Shown piece after piece: positions 29,464 to 38,513 of a stretch of DNA of 64,000 nt. The notes beneath the pieces are model-generated. The model ran no database searches and was not told the DNA's origin. It saw nothing but the letters and a program-made list of their open reading frames with translations. How positions within the stretch are numbered: the first letter of the stretch is position 1; each line of letters begins with the position of its first letter. The position numbers were made by a program, and so were the translations under genes. The stretch comes from an uncultured Carboxylicivirga sp. (GTDB lineage Bacteria; Bacteroidota; Bacteroidia; Bacteroidales; Marinilabiliaceae), in assembly GCA_947503525.1 (NCBI GenBank), contig CANNEA010000008.1:124001-188000 (forward strand), in the 5' to 3' direction.

Positions 29464-32049
29464 ATGAAACAACTATCAGTATACATATTAGCAATGCTTT
29501 TGTTTATCGCTGGAATTTTAGATGCACAGCAACAAAACTCTGATTGGCCAGTGCTCCTTACCTACGACCAGGAACATATTCAAAAAATTAAAATGCCTGT
29601 GGGAGGTATTGGTACAGGTACAATTTCTCTAACAGGGCGCGGTAGTCTGGAAGATTGGGAAATCATGAACCGTCCGGCTAAAGGCTTTAACCCGACTTTG
29701 GAAAACTGGGGGCCTGTTAAGGAAAAAGGACCCTTCTTTGCCATTTATGTTGAAGATGGCGAGGGTAAGAAGCAAACCAGACTTTTAGAAGGAATGCCTG
29801 ATGAGTCCACTTATGAGGCAGCCAATGGTGCCATTGCTAACCAAATTGGTCTTCCACGTTTTGGTAATACTCAATTTAAAGCGGCTTATCCTTTTGGACA
29901 AGCATTACTTAGTGACGAGTCACTTCCTGTTGAGGTGGTTGTTGGGGCATACAACCCACTTATTCCTGGTGATGTGGACAAGAGTAGTATTCCAATGATG
30001 GTGCTTAATTATAAAGTAAAGAATACTAGTTCAGAAGAAATTACCATTTCCGTTTCGGGAACTATTCAGAATTTTATAGGTTTTGACGGTACGCGTGGTA
30101 AGGCCATTAAGAATGAAAATACGATCCGTGAGGAAGGAGGCCTCAAAGGACTACACTATACCTCAAATGGCGTTGACCCAGCCAGTGAACAATGGGGTAG
30201 CTTTAGTTTGGTGTCTTTGAACGAAGGGCAAACAACATATCGTACTGCTTGGCAAAAGAAAACAGGCCGATGGGATAAGAAACGTCTTGACTTTTGGGAT
30301 GACTTTAGCGCCGATGGTATTTTAGAACCTCGTGAGAACGATGAGGCTAATGCGCCTATGGGTTCTATGGCAGTGAAAACGACTCTAAAGGCAGGAGAGG
30401 AAAAGAATTTCCGCTTTCTGATAGCGTGGCATTTTCCTAACCGCCAAACGTGGGATAAGCCGGGTTTCCAGAAAATGATAAAAGCTAGAATGGGTAACTA
30501 TTACGCCACTCAATACGAAGATTCTTGGGATGTAATAATTAAAACCCTTCCACGCCTTGATGAACTGGAAGCAAAGACAATGGAATTTGTGAATGCTTTA
30601 ATTAATAGTGATGTAGAGGAAGAAATCAAAGAGGCGGCCTTATTTAACTTAGCCCACCTGCGCACACAGCTGGCTTTCCGTATCGAAACTGGTCAGATGT
30701 TAGGTTGGGAAGGTATCTTTGACGATAGAGGTAGTTGTTTTGGATCGTGTACTCACGTTTGGAATTATGAGCAAACAACGCCTTACTTGTTTGGCGAACT
30801 AGCTAAAACAATGCGCGAGGTAGAGTATAAATACGCTACTGATGACGTTGGTATGATGAGCTTTAGAGCTTATTTGCCTTTAGACTCGGCTCAAAAGTGG
30901 AATAAAGCTGCTGCCGATGGGCAGATGGGTTGTGTGATGAAGTTCTACCGCGACTGGCAGTTGTCTGGTGATGATGATTTCTTATTGCAACATTGGCCAA
31001 AAGTGAAAAAGTCACTTGAGTTTTGCTGGATTCCAGGTGGATGGGATGCCGATAAAAATGGGGTGATGGAAGGATCGCAACACAATACGATGGATGTGGA
31101 GTATTTTGGCCCTAACCCTCAGATGGGATTCTGGTACCTAGGTGCGCTAAAGTCTGCTGCTGAGATGGCCGATTATCTAGGCGATAAGAAGTTTGCAAAG
31201 ACCTGTCGTGCGCTTTTTACTGAAGGCTCTGAGTGGATGGATGCTAACTTATTCAATGGTGAGTATTATGTACAGAAAATTAAACCACCTATGTCTGTCG
31301 AAAATGTAGCACCCTCTCTGATTGGTGTTACAACGGGTGCAAAGGCAACCGATTTTACTTCACCTGATTATCAGTTGGGCGAAGGTGTCTTGGTCGATCA
31401 ACTCATCGGTCAGGTATTTGCACATATTGTAGGGCTTGGATATTTGGCTGATAAGGCAAAAATAAAGAAGACCACGGCTTCTATTATGGAATATAACTAT
31501 GTGGACAAGATGTATTCACACGCTAATTTCCACCGCTCTTATGCCATAGGCGACGAGTCGGCCTTGTTGATGGCTGCCTACCCCGGCAAGCGTCCCGAAA
31601 AACCCTTTCCATATTTTACTGAAGTAATGACTGGCTTCGAATACACTGCAGCTATTGGTATGTTACAAGAAGGACAAACTGAAAATGGACTAAAATGTAT
31701 TCGTAATATCCGTGAGCGTTATGATGGCAAAAAACGCAGCCCTTTTAATGAAGCCGAATGTGGTCACCACTATTCACGCAGTATGATAGCCTGGGCGGGT
31801 GTTTTAGTTGCATCTAACTTTCAATATTCAGCGGTAGAAAAATCAATGTCCTTTACGTCACAGCCTGGATCCTATTTTTGGAGTAATGGCTACGCTTGGG
31901 GGACTTGTGATGTGAGAGAGAAGGAAGCTATACTTACGGTACTATCTGGTTCAGTGGAGCTTGATCGTTTTTCGTTGGAAGGTGTTGGAACAAAAAAAAT
32001 GAAGGGTAAATCGATTGAAGCTTCCCAATCTTTTAAAATAGTATTGTAA
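29464..32049 (+). CDS. GH116-like glycosidase, copy A
   Basis: An 861-residue protein with a type I signal peptide (GILDAQ). It matches the GH116/DUF608 architecture: N-terminal beta-sandwich starting with MPVGGIGTGTISL (about 30-340) and an (alpha/alpha)6 barrel (370-800). Candidate nucleophile Glu436 is in HVWNYEQTTPYL and acid/base Asp544 in HNTMDVEYFGPNPQMGFWYL. GH116 contains beta-glucosidases, beta-xylosidases and N-acetylglucosaminidases; marine algal loci carry uncharacterised members. A close paralogue lies at 33486 with a sulfatase between, and the tail of a third copy survives at 38295. Stop codon is one base from the next start, implying coupled translation. Confidence 0.85.
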   Translation: MKQLSVYILAMLLFIAGILDAQQQNSDWPVLLTYDQEHIQKIKMPVGGIGTGTISLTGRGSLEDWEIMNRPAKGFNPTLENWGPVKEKGPFFAIYVEDGEGKKQTRLLEGMPDESTYEAANGAIANQIGLPRFGNTQFKAAYPFGQALLSDESLPVEVVVGAYNPLIPGDVDKSSIPMMVLNYKVKNTSSEEITISVSGTIQNFIGFDGTRGKAIKNENTIREEGGLKGLHYTSNGVDPASEQWGSFSLVSLNEGQTTYRTAWQKKTGRWDKKRLDFWDDFSADGILEPRENDEANAPMGSMAVKTTLKAGEEKNFRFLIAWHFPNRQTWDKPGFQKMIKARMGNYYATQYEDSWDVIIKTLPRLDELEAKTMEFVNALINSDVEEEIKEAALFNLAHLRTQLAFRIETGQMLGWEGIFDDRGSCFGSCTHVWNYEQTTPYLFGELAKTMREVEYKYATDDVGMMSFRAYLPLDSAQKWNKAAADGQMGCVMKFYRDWQLSGDDDFLLQHWPKVKKSLEFCWIPGGWDADKNGVMEGSQHNTMDVEYFGPNPQMGFWYLGALKSAAEMADYLGDKKFAKTCRALFTEGSEWMDANLFNGEYYVQKIKPPMSVENVAPSLIGVTTGAKATDFTSPDYQLGEGVLVDQLIGQVFAHIVGLGYLADKAKIKKTTASIMEYNYVDKMYSHANFHRSYAIGDESALLMAAYPGKRPEKPFPYFTEVMTGFEYTAAIGMLQEGQTENGLKCIRNIRERYDGKKRSPFNEAECGHHYSRSMIAWAGVLVASNFQYSAVEKSMSFTSQPGSYFWSNGYAWGTCDVREKEAILTVLSGSVELDRFSLEGVGTKKMKGKSIEASQSFKIVL

Positions 32050-32050
32050 T

Positions 32051-33460
32051 ATGAGACTTGTTAACATTCTTGTCTGTTTATCATTTTTGTGTTCTTGTAC
32101 CTCTCCAAAAAAAGTAGAAGCTGAGAGGCCAAATCTCATTATCATCTTTACTGATGATCAGGGCTATGACGATCTAAGCTGTTTTGGAGGAGAACATGTT
32201 TATACTCCTAATATAGATAAAATGGCGGAAGAAGGTGCGCGACTAACGAGCTTTTACGTTGCAGCTCCCTTATGCACTCCATCGCGAGCAGCACTAATGA
32301 CTGGATGTTATCCACGGCGCATCGGTATGGAGCCCCCTTCTAGTTTGGTTGTTGACCTTCCTAATGTGCCTAAAGGTAAGCGCTTTCCTGTATGTTTGGC
32401 TGCCGATGGAAATGGATTGAATCCCGATGAAGTAACGATTGCGGAAGTGGCACAGTCAGTAGGATATCGCACTGGTATGTTTGGTAAATGGCATTTGGGA
32501 GATCAGCCTGAGTTTTTACCTACACGACAAGGTTTTGAAGAATATTTCGGATTGCCTTATAGTCACGATATTTCACCAAGACATCCTCGTAATAAGTTTT
32601 TTCAGTTTCCACCTCTACCTATGTTAGAAAAAGAGGAGGTTGTTGAGTTAGATCCAGATGATGACTATCTGACGCAGAGAATAACAAAGCGTGCACTTGG
32701 TTTTATCAAGGATCATAAAGATGAAAACTTCTTCCTCTATATCGCTCATCCTATTCCTCATGGTCCTTTAGCAGCTTCACCAGAGATAAAAGAAGAATAT
32801 AAAAGGGTCATAGCTAGTGGTGTGAATGCATCTTCAAATCTTTATTCTACAGCTATTTACGAAATAGACTGGTCGGTGGGGCAGATAATGAATGCTTTAA
32901 AAGAATACGGCATTGAAGATAATACGATTGTTCTGTTTACCAGTGACAATGGGGCTACACGAAAAGGGGTGACTAAGCCTTTAAGAGGATACAAAGGACA
33001 AACACTTGAGGGGGGCATGCGTATGCCTGCAGTGATACATTGGCCACATAAGATAGCTGCAGGAGGAGAATTAGATCAAGTGCTGACCACCATGGACGTA
33101 CTACCTACATTTGCAAAGCTGATTGGAGCAAAATTGCCAGAAGACCGAATCTTAGATGGAAAGGATATTATGCCTGTGTTGGTGGATGGAGCAGAAAGTC
33201 CATACAAATACTTTTTCTATTCGCATTGGGGTACTTTGGAAGCAGTCAGGTGGAAAGATTGGAAACTCCGCATTGTTAAAAGCGAAGAGGCACTCTACAA
33301 CCTAAAAAACGATATTGCTGAGCAGGCTAACCTTAAAGATCAATATCCGGAGATTGTTGCGCAACTAAAAGACGTCATGCAGAAGTTTAATGCGGAAGTA
33401 ACTCAGAATGCCCGACCAGCTGGGCATGTTGAAAAACCGGTAGCTCTGACTATTAAATAA
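32051..33460 (+). CDS. S1-family sulfatase (CTPSR), paralogue of 15031-16443
   Basis: A 469-residue lipoprotein (FLCSC, Cys14 or Cys16). Hallmarks: Asp35-Asp36 in FTDDQGYDD, formylglycine Cys75 in CTPSR, GKWHLGD, FTSDNGA and LEGGMRMPA (the usual aromatic Tyr or Phe of YEGG is Leu here). A 20-odd-residue insert rich in Pro and Val follows the active site (around residues 87-108), absent from its paralogue at 15031. It is wedged between the two GH116 copies with gaps of 1 and 25 bp, so it probably prepares their substrate. Confidence 0.93.
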   Translation: MRLVNILVCLSFLCSCTSPKKVEAERPNLIIIFTDDQGYDDLSCFGGEHVYTPNIDKMAEEGARLTSFYVAAPLCTPSRAALMTGCYPRRIGMEPPSSLVVDLPNVPKGKRFPVCLAADGNGLNPDEVTIAEVAQSVGYRTGMFGKWHLGDQPEFLPTRQGFEEYFGLPYSHDISPRHPRNKFFQFPPLPMLEKEEVVELDPDDDYLTQRITKRALGFIKDHKDENFFLYIAHPIPHGPLAASPEIKEEYKRVIASGVNASSNLYSTAIYEIDWSVGQIMNALKEYGIEDNTIVLFTSDNGATRKGVTKPLRGYKGQTLEGGMRMPAVIHWPHKIAAGGELDQVLTTMDVLPTFAKLIGAKLPEDRILDGKDIMPVLVDGAESPYKYFFYSHWGTLEAVRWKDWKLRIVKSEEALYNLKNDIAEQANLKDQYPEIVAQLKDVMQKFNAEVTQNARPAGHVEKPVALTIK

Positions 33461-33485
33461 ACTATAAACCTAAAAATACATTTAA

Positions 33486-36023
33486 GTGAAAGCAATTACC
33501 TTAACATCAATATTCATATTATTTATTGGCCTAATACAAGCACAACATTCCGAATGGCCAGTGCTTAAGGTGTATGATCAGGAACATCTCGAGCGTATCG
33601 CTATGCCAATAGGAGGAATAGGAACAGGCACAGTATCATTAAGTGGCTATGGTGCATTAATAGATTGGGAAGTAATGAGCCGTCCAGCCAAAGGATTTAA
33701 CCCACAATATGCCGGTGTAGAGGTGATCAATCGTGCACCTTTTTTCTCAATCTACTACAAGGAGGAAAGCAAAGAGGCTAAAGCCTTGCTTATGGAAGGT
33801 CCAGTACCAAGCTTTTACGATGAAGGTTTTTATGGATCAAAGGCACCTAATCACGGATTGCCTCGCTTTGACGAAGCTACTTTTCAAACTGCTTATCCGT
33901 TCGGACAAGTTTTATTACGTGATAAGGACGTCCCATTGGAAATAACTGTTGGAGCTTTTAATCCTTTAATACCAGGAAATTCTGATGATAGCAGCCTTCC
34001 TGTTGCTGTGTTGACTTATAACGTAAAAAACACTAGCAACAAAGCAATTACTATTTCTTTAGCAGGAAATATCCCTAATTTTATTGGTTTTGATGGCAAA
34101 GAAGGTAAAACATATAAAAATACAAATACCTATCGAGAGGATAATGGCTTAAAAGGTATTCATTTTACAGCCTCTGACGAAGTTGATAAACTAAGTGCAC
34201 AGTGGGGAAGCTTTAGTTTAACCACCAACAGCGATGGCGAAGTATCGTATCGAACATCATGGCAGCCAGGAGAATGGGGGAATAGTACCTTGGAATTCTG
34301 GGATGATTACACAGATGATGGTCTTTTGGAAGAGAGAACATCAAAGCAAAAAAGTAACATGGGTTCTTTAGCTGTTAAAAGCCATTTAGCTCCAGGAGAA
34401 GAAAAAGATATTCGTTTTTTTATAACCTGGAATTTTCCCAATCGCCCTGCTTACAACAAGAAGGAGGATGTGGGAAATTATTATGCAGGACTTAATAATG
34501 ACTCGTGGGAGGCAGCTCAGCAAATTATTCCTAAAATTCCGCAACTCGAAAATGAAACCCGGACTTTTGTTAAGGCTTTTATTGAAAGCGATTTTCCGGA
34601 AATTGTAAAAGAGGCAGCCTTGTTTAATCTGGCTCACTTCCGCACACAATTGGCTTTTAAAACCAGATTTGGCTATTATCATGGTTGGGAAGGCATTAAG
34701 GATAATGACGGAAGTGGCACGGGAACCTGCACCCATGTGTGGAATTACGAACAAACCATCCCCTTTTTATTTGGCGATGTTGCTCAAAATATGCGTGAGG
34801 TAGAGTTTGCTTATGCGATAGATGAGCGTGGTATGATGAATTATCGCATTCATTTACCACTAAAAACTAAAGGAACAGAATTTGGCCTGGCTGCTGCCGA
34901 TGGCCAGATGGGTTGTATTATGAAATATTATCGCGAGTGGCAACTTTCTGGCGATGATGAGTTCTTGAAAAGGAACTGGGCAAATGTAAAAAGAGCCATG
35001 GAATTTTGTTGGATTCCAAATGGATGGGATGCGGATAAAGATGGCGTGATGGAAGGTAGTCAGCATAACACTATGGATGTGGAGTATTATGGGCCTAACC
35101 CGCAAATGGGATTTTGGTACCTAGGAGCACTGCGTGCTACCGAAGAAATGGCCAGTTATTTGGGCGATAAGGACTTTGCTATTACCTGCAGGGACTTATA
35201 TGAAAATGGTTCGGCCTGGATGGATGAGAATTTGTTCAACGGCGAGTATTACGTGCAAGAGATTGTACCACCTATGCACCTCGATAGTATTGCCGATGGA
35301 TTGATTCGTGTAAAACGTCGATTAGTAGCTGACAATCCTCAATACCAGTTAGGCGAAGGCTGTTTAGTTGATCAGTTGGTAGGACAGGTGATGGCTCACA
35401 TTCTGGATTTGGGTTACCTGGCAGATAAGCAAAATATGGTAAAAACCAACGAATCCATCCTAAAGTACAACTACCGCGAAAACTTGATGAAGCACCCCAA
35501 CTTTATGCGTTCCTATGCTTATGGCAATGAGTCGGCCTTATTAATGGCTGATTATCCGGGAGAACGACCAAAACAGCCTTTTCCGTATTTCACCGAGGTC
35601 ATGACAGGTTTTGAGCATACAGCTGCTGTTAGTATGTTGTACGAAGGTCAGGTAAACGAAGGTTTGAGAACCATTCAGGATATACGGAATCGCTACGATG
35701 GTAAAAAGCGTAATCCTTTTAATGAAGCAGAATATGGACACCACTACGCACGAAGTATGATGGCCTGGGGAGCTGTGTTAGCTACATCAGGATTTCATTA
35801 TTCAGGGGTGGAAAAATCTATGCGCTTTACTTCTAAACCCGGTATTTATTTTTGGAGTAACGGTTATAGCTGGGGAACGTGTGAAGTAAAAGAGGGAGAA
35901 GCAATTTTAAAAGTATTGCATGGACAATTAGAACTAAAAACCTTTGCTTTAGAAGGGCAAGGAATGAAGAAATTCAAAAGAAAAATAATCAATTCGTCTG
36001 AAGCGTTAAAAATAACATTGTAA
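33486..36023 (+). CDS. GH116-like glycosidase, copy B (GTG start)
   Basis: An 845-residue paralogue of the protein at 29464, alike along its whole length. GTG at 33486 is the start because the signal peptide begins there (KAITLTSIFILF, ending IQAQ) and no in-frame ATG precedes the mature domain. It keeps MPIGGIGTGTVSL, Glu422 in HVWNYEQTIPFL and Asp531 in HNTMDVEYYGPNP. Differences concentrate in residues about 75-110 and 250-330, so substrate specificity may have shifted. It is 4 bp upstream of another sulfatase. Confidence 0.85.
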   Translation: MKAITLTSIFILFIGLIQAQHSEWPVLKVYDQEHLERIAMPIGGIGTGTVSLSGYGALIDWEVMSRPAKGFNPQYAGVEVINRAPFFSIYYKEESKEAKALLMEGPVPSFYDEGFYGSKAPNHGLPRFDEATFQTAYPFGQVLLRDKDVPLEITVGAFNPLIPGNSDDSSLPVAVLTYNVKNTSNKAITISLAGNIPNFIGFDGKEGKTYKNTNTYREDNGLKGIHFTASDEVDKLSAQWGSFSLTTNSDGEVSYRTSWQPGEWGNSTLEFWDDYTDDGLLEERTSKQKSNMGSLAVKSHLAPGEEKDIRFFITWNFPNRPAYNKKEDVGNYYAGLNNDSWEAAQQIIPKIPQLENETRTFVKAFIESDFPEIVKEAALFNLAHFRTQLAFKTRFGYYHGWEGIKDNDGSGTGTCTHVWNYEQTIPFLFGDVAQNMREVEFAYAIDERGMMNYRIHLPLKTKGTEFGLAAADGQMGCIMKYYREWQLSGDDEFLKRNWANVKRAMEFCWIPNGWDADKDGVMEGSQHNTMDVEYYGPNPQMGFWYLGALRATEEMASYLGDKDFAITCRDLYENGSAWMDENLFNGEYYVQEIVPPMHLDSIADGLIRVKRRLVADNPQYQLGEGCLVDQLVGQVMAHILDLGYLADKQNMVKTNESILKYNYRENLMKHPNFMRSYAYGNESALLMADYPGERPKQPFPYFTEVMTGFEHTAAVSMLYEGQVNEGLRTIQDIRNRYDGKKRNPFNEAEYGHHYARSMMAWGAVLATSGFHYSGVEKSMRFTSKPGIYFWSNGYSWGTCEVKEGEAILKVLHGQLELKTFALEGQGMKKFKRKIINSSEALKITL

Positions 36024-36027
36024 GTAG

Positions 36028-37599
36028 ATGAAACAGTTAGCCATTTTCCTATTAATGTGTACATTATTTGTAGGGTGTTCAGAAGATTCAGAAGACACCC
36101 CTAACGTTGTCTTCATCTACGCCGATGATTTAGGTCGGGGGCTACTATCGAGCGAAGGGCAAGAAATAATAAAAACGCCTAATATCGATAGGTTATCTGA
36201 GAATGGTGTGCGATTCGAAAATGTGTATGGATGTATGTTTTGTGCCCCGGCAAGGGCTAGTTTGCTAAGCGGATATCACGATTTGCAAAGGGATAAATGG
36301 AATTTAACACGAGGTGGATATTATAAAAAACTTAGCACCGACACTACGGTAACAGCCTATATGATTCAAGAAGCCTTGGATAAGCAGTATGGTGAAATTC
36401 CTGAAGACGAGGTGTTTTTGGCAGAGGTGTTTAAGAAAGCAGGATATGTAACCGCTCAGGTAGGAAAGCTCGATTGGGGTTTTTCTACCACGCACAATTT
36501 ACTAAAACGAGGTGGTTGGGATTATTACTATGGCTATTACGATCACGTGCGTTGTCATGGCTTTTATCCTCCTTTCTTATTTGAGAATGGTAAACAGGTA
36601 ATGATTCCAGGAAATGTTGAAGCCAATTGTGCTAAAACGAAGGAGTGGGATGATGAAGGAGGATACGAGCACCGTTGGAAAAAAGAGGGACGGGCCCTAT
36701 ACTCTCAGAATATTTTTAAGGATAAGATTATTGATTTTATCAGGGAACATAAAAATGAAAAGTTCTTTATTTACCATCCCACACAATTACCCCATGGCCC
36801 AACAGCCATACCTGAAATACACCAGGATTTTGTCAATAATCCCGATTTAACGGAGATTGAGAAAGCATATGCTTCTATGGTGAAAATGTTGGATGATCAT
36901 GTGGGATGTATTGTGAAGGAATTGGAAGATCTTAAGCTTATCGATAATACCATCATCATTTTTAGTTCTGATAATGGACATGAAATATACTATCCAAGCA
37001 AAGGTAAACTTAGAAAACCAACGAATAAAAATATCCTAACAGGTGAATCATTTGATAATATTCATACAAAATACTATAGCGAAACTGCGGTTGATGTTTT
37101 TGATGGTAATGATGGTATGGCTGGATTAAAACGTAGTAATTGGGAAGGTGGAGTTCGTGTGCCCTTGTATTATTATTGGAAAGGACACATGGAAGGAGGC
37201 AAAACAATTGACCAGGTGGTTGCCAATTATGATATGATGGCCACATTTGCCGACCTTCTGAATATTGAGCTGCCAGAGGGTAAACACAGTAAATCGTATT
37301 TGCCTGAACTATTTGGAAAAGAAAATAGCAACAAAAGAGAATATACAGTTTATGGATCGAATATGGGAGCCGCATTGGTAAGCAATGATGGTTGGAAGTT
37401 GAGACATTATGCACCTAAAGATGTTTTTCAACTCTATTATCTGCCTAATGATTATAAAGAAGAAAACAATCTAATAAATGAAAAACCTGAAAAGTTTCAG
37501 GAACTAAAGAATAAACTACTGAAGGAGTGTGAGAACGATTTAAGTGTGGGTTATTTTATTGGAAAGGAGAGGGTTTTGCCAGCATTACAATTTAAATAA
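36028..37599 (+). CDS. Divergent S1-family sulfatase (CAPAR, GKLDWG)
   Basis: A 523-residue lipoprotein (FVGC, Cys17). Metal ligands Asp33-Asp34 are in YADDLGRGL and a SSDNGH motif is present, but the active-site motif is Cys72-Ala-Pro-Ala-Arg76, with Ala replacing the usual Ser/Thr, and the GKWHLG motif is GKLDWG, with Asp149 in place of the His. The core CxPxR pattern needed for formylglycine formation is intact. A long insert (about 295-375, KHNEKFF to NWEGGVRVP) separates the SDNG motif from the GGVRVP strand. It lies 4 bp after GH116 copy B. Probably active with altered sulfate recognition; loss of activity cannot be excluded. Confidence 0.88.
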   Translation: MKQLAIFLLMCTLFVGCSEDSEDTPNVVFIYADDLGRGLLSSEGQEIIKTPNIDRLSENGVRFENVYGCMFCAPARASLLSGYHDLQRDKWNLTRGGYYKKLSTDTTVTAYMIQEALDKQYGEIPEDEVFLAEVFKKAGYVTAQVGKLDWGFSTTHNLLKRGGWDYYYGYYDHVRCHGFYPPFLFENGKQVMIPGNVEANCAKTKEWDDEGGYEHRWKKEGRALYSQNIFKDKIIDFIREHKNEKFFIYHPTQLPHGPTAIPEIHQDFVNNPDLTEIEKAYASMVKMLDDHVGCIVKELEDLKLIDNTIIIFSSDNGHEIYYPSKGKLRKPTNKNILTGESFDNIHTKYYSETAVDVFDGNDGMAGLKRSNWEGGVRVPLYYYWKGHMEGGKTIDQVVANYDMMATFADLLNIELPEGKHSKSYLPELFGKENSNKREYTVYGSNMGAALVSNDGWKLRHYAPKDVFQLYYLPNDYKEENNLINEKPEKFQELKNKLLKECENDLSVGYFIGKERVLPALQFK

Positions 37600-37635
37600 A
37601 ACCTAAGTAACACTAACAATTAACAAAAAGAGTAG

Positions 37636-38292
37636 ATGAAAAACTCTAAAGTACTATGTATACTACTTGCTCTGCTTATTGTAACTGCAAGTTTTAAGCA
37701 GGAGAAAACTAAAATAATAATCATCGGAGATTCTATATCTATTGGTTATACGCCTTTTGTAAAGGAAAATCTAAACGATGTGGCAGATGTATTTCATAAT
37801 CCTGGCAATGCCAAGCATACAGGTAATGGGTTGGAACATATAGAAGCTTGGTTGGCGGCGGATGATTGGGATATTATTCACTTTAACTGGGGTTTGTGGG
37901 ATTTATGCTATCGCCATCCCGACTCAAAAACACAAGGTAAAAGAGATAAAACTAATGGAACCATTACTTTTAACCTTGACGATTACGAGATGCAATTAGA
38001 TTCACTGGTGAAAATCATGCGTAAAAAGTCAAACGCTGAATTAATATTTGTAACAACCACCTATGTACCCAAGGCCGAGGCAGGAAGATTTTCGAAGGAT
38101 GCCAAAAAATACAATAAGATTGCCAAACGGGTAATGAAGGAAAACGGCGTGAAAGTGAATGATATCTATAAAGCATCCATTGATATTCATGCCAAGTATG
38201 GTAAAGGTGATGATGATGTCCATTATCATCCCGAGGGAAGTAAAGCCTTGGGGCTTTTCATTTCTGATTTTCTGAAACAAGAGATTAGATAA
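37636..38292 (+). CDS. SGNH hydrolase (second, distinct type)
   Basis: A 218-residue protein with a hydrophobic leader (about 7-20) and no clear lipobox. Ser33 is in IIIIGDSISIGY (block I), Gly in NPGNAKHTGNG (block II), FNWGLWDL takes the block III position and the terminal DVHYHPEG gives the Asp-His pair. The FNWGLWDL form is typical of a group of Bacteroidota and Planctomycetota SGNH proteins often found beside sulfatases. It is only distantly related to the SGNH protein at 26178. Its stop codon is directly followed, in another frame, by the remnant of a GH116 gene. Likely deacylates a sugar, by inference from context. Confidence 0.82.
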   Translation: MKNSKVLCILLALLIVTASFKQEKTKIIIIGDSISIGYTPFVKENLNDVADVFHNPGNAKHTGNGLEHIEAWLAADDWDIIHFNWGLWDLCYRHPDSKTQGKRDKTNGTITFNLDDYEMQLDSLVKIMRKKSNAELIFVTTTYVPKAEAGRFSKDAKKYNKIAKRVMKENGVKVNDIYKASIDIHAKYGKGDDDVHYHPEGSKALGLFISDFLKQEIR

Positions 38293-38294
38293 AA

Positions 38295-38513
38295 TATTTT
38301 TGGTCGAATGGTTATCAGTACGGAACAGTAGAAATAACAACAAATGGGGACGATAAAGCTGTCGAACTAACACTACTTAAGGGAGAACTAGTGTTAAATG
38401 CTTTTTCATTGAATGGGTGTGGAGTAGTTAATTTCAAAAAAGGAAAAGTTCTTAAAGAGGGAAGGAAAACAGAATTTATCTTGTTAAAAAATAATAAACC
38501 TAAAGTTTTATGA
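38295..38513 (+). pseudogene. Remnant of a third GH116-like gene (C-terminal 72 codons)
   Basis: The bases after the SGNH stop encode 72 codons with no start codon. They begin YFWSNGYQYGTVEI and continue LLKGELVLNAFSLNGCG. Both GH116 copies end with the same pattern: YFWSNGYAWGTCDV then LSGSVELDRFSLEGVG in copy A, and YFWSNGYSWGTCEV then LHGQLELKTFALEGQG in copy B. The remnant keeps these, adds a few residues and ends at TGA 38511-38513, overlapping the next ATG by 4 bp (ATGA). It is therefore the 3' end of a lost paralogue, with about 790 codons deleted or replaced. It has no initiation site and is unlikely to make a protein alone. Confidence 0.85.
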
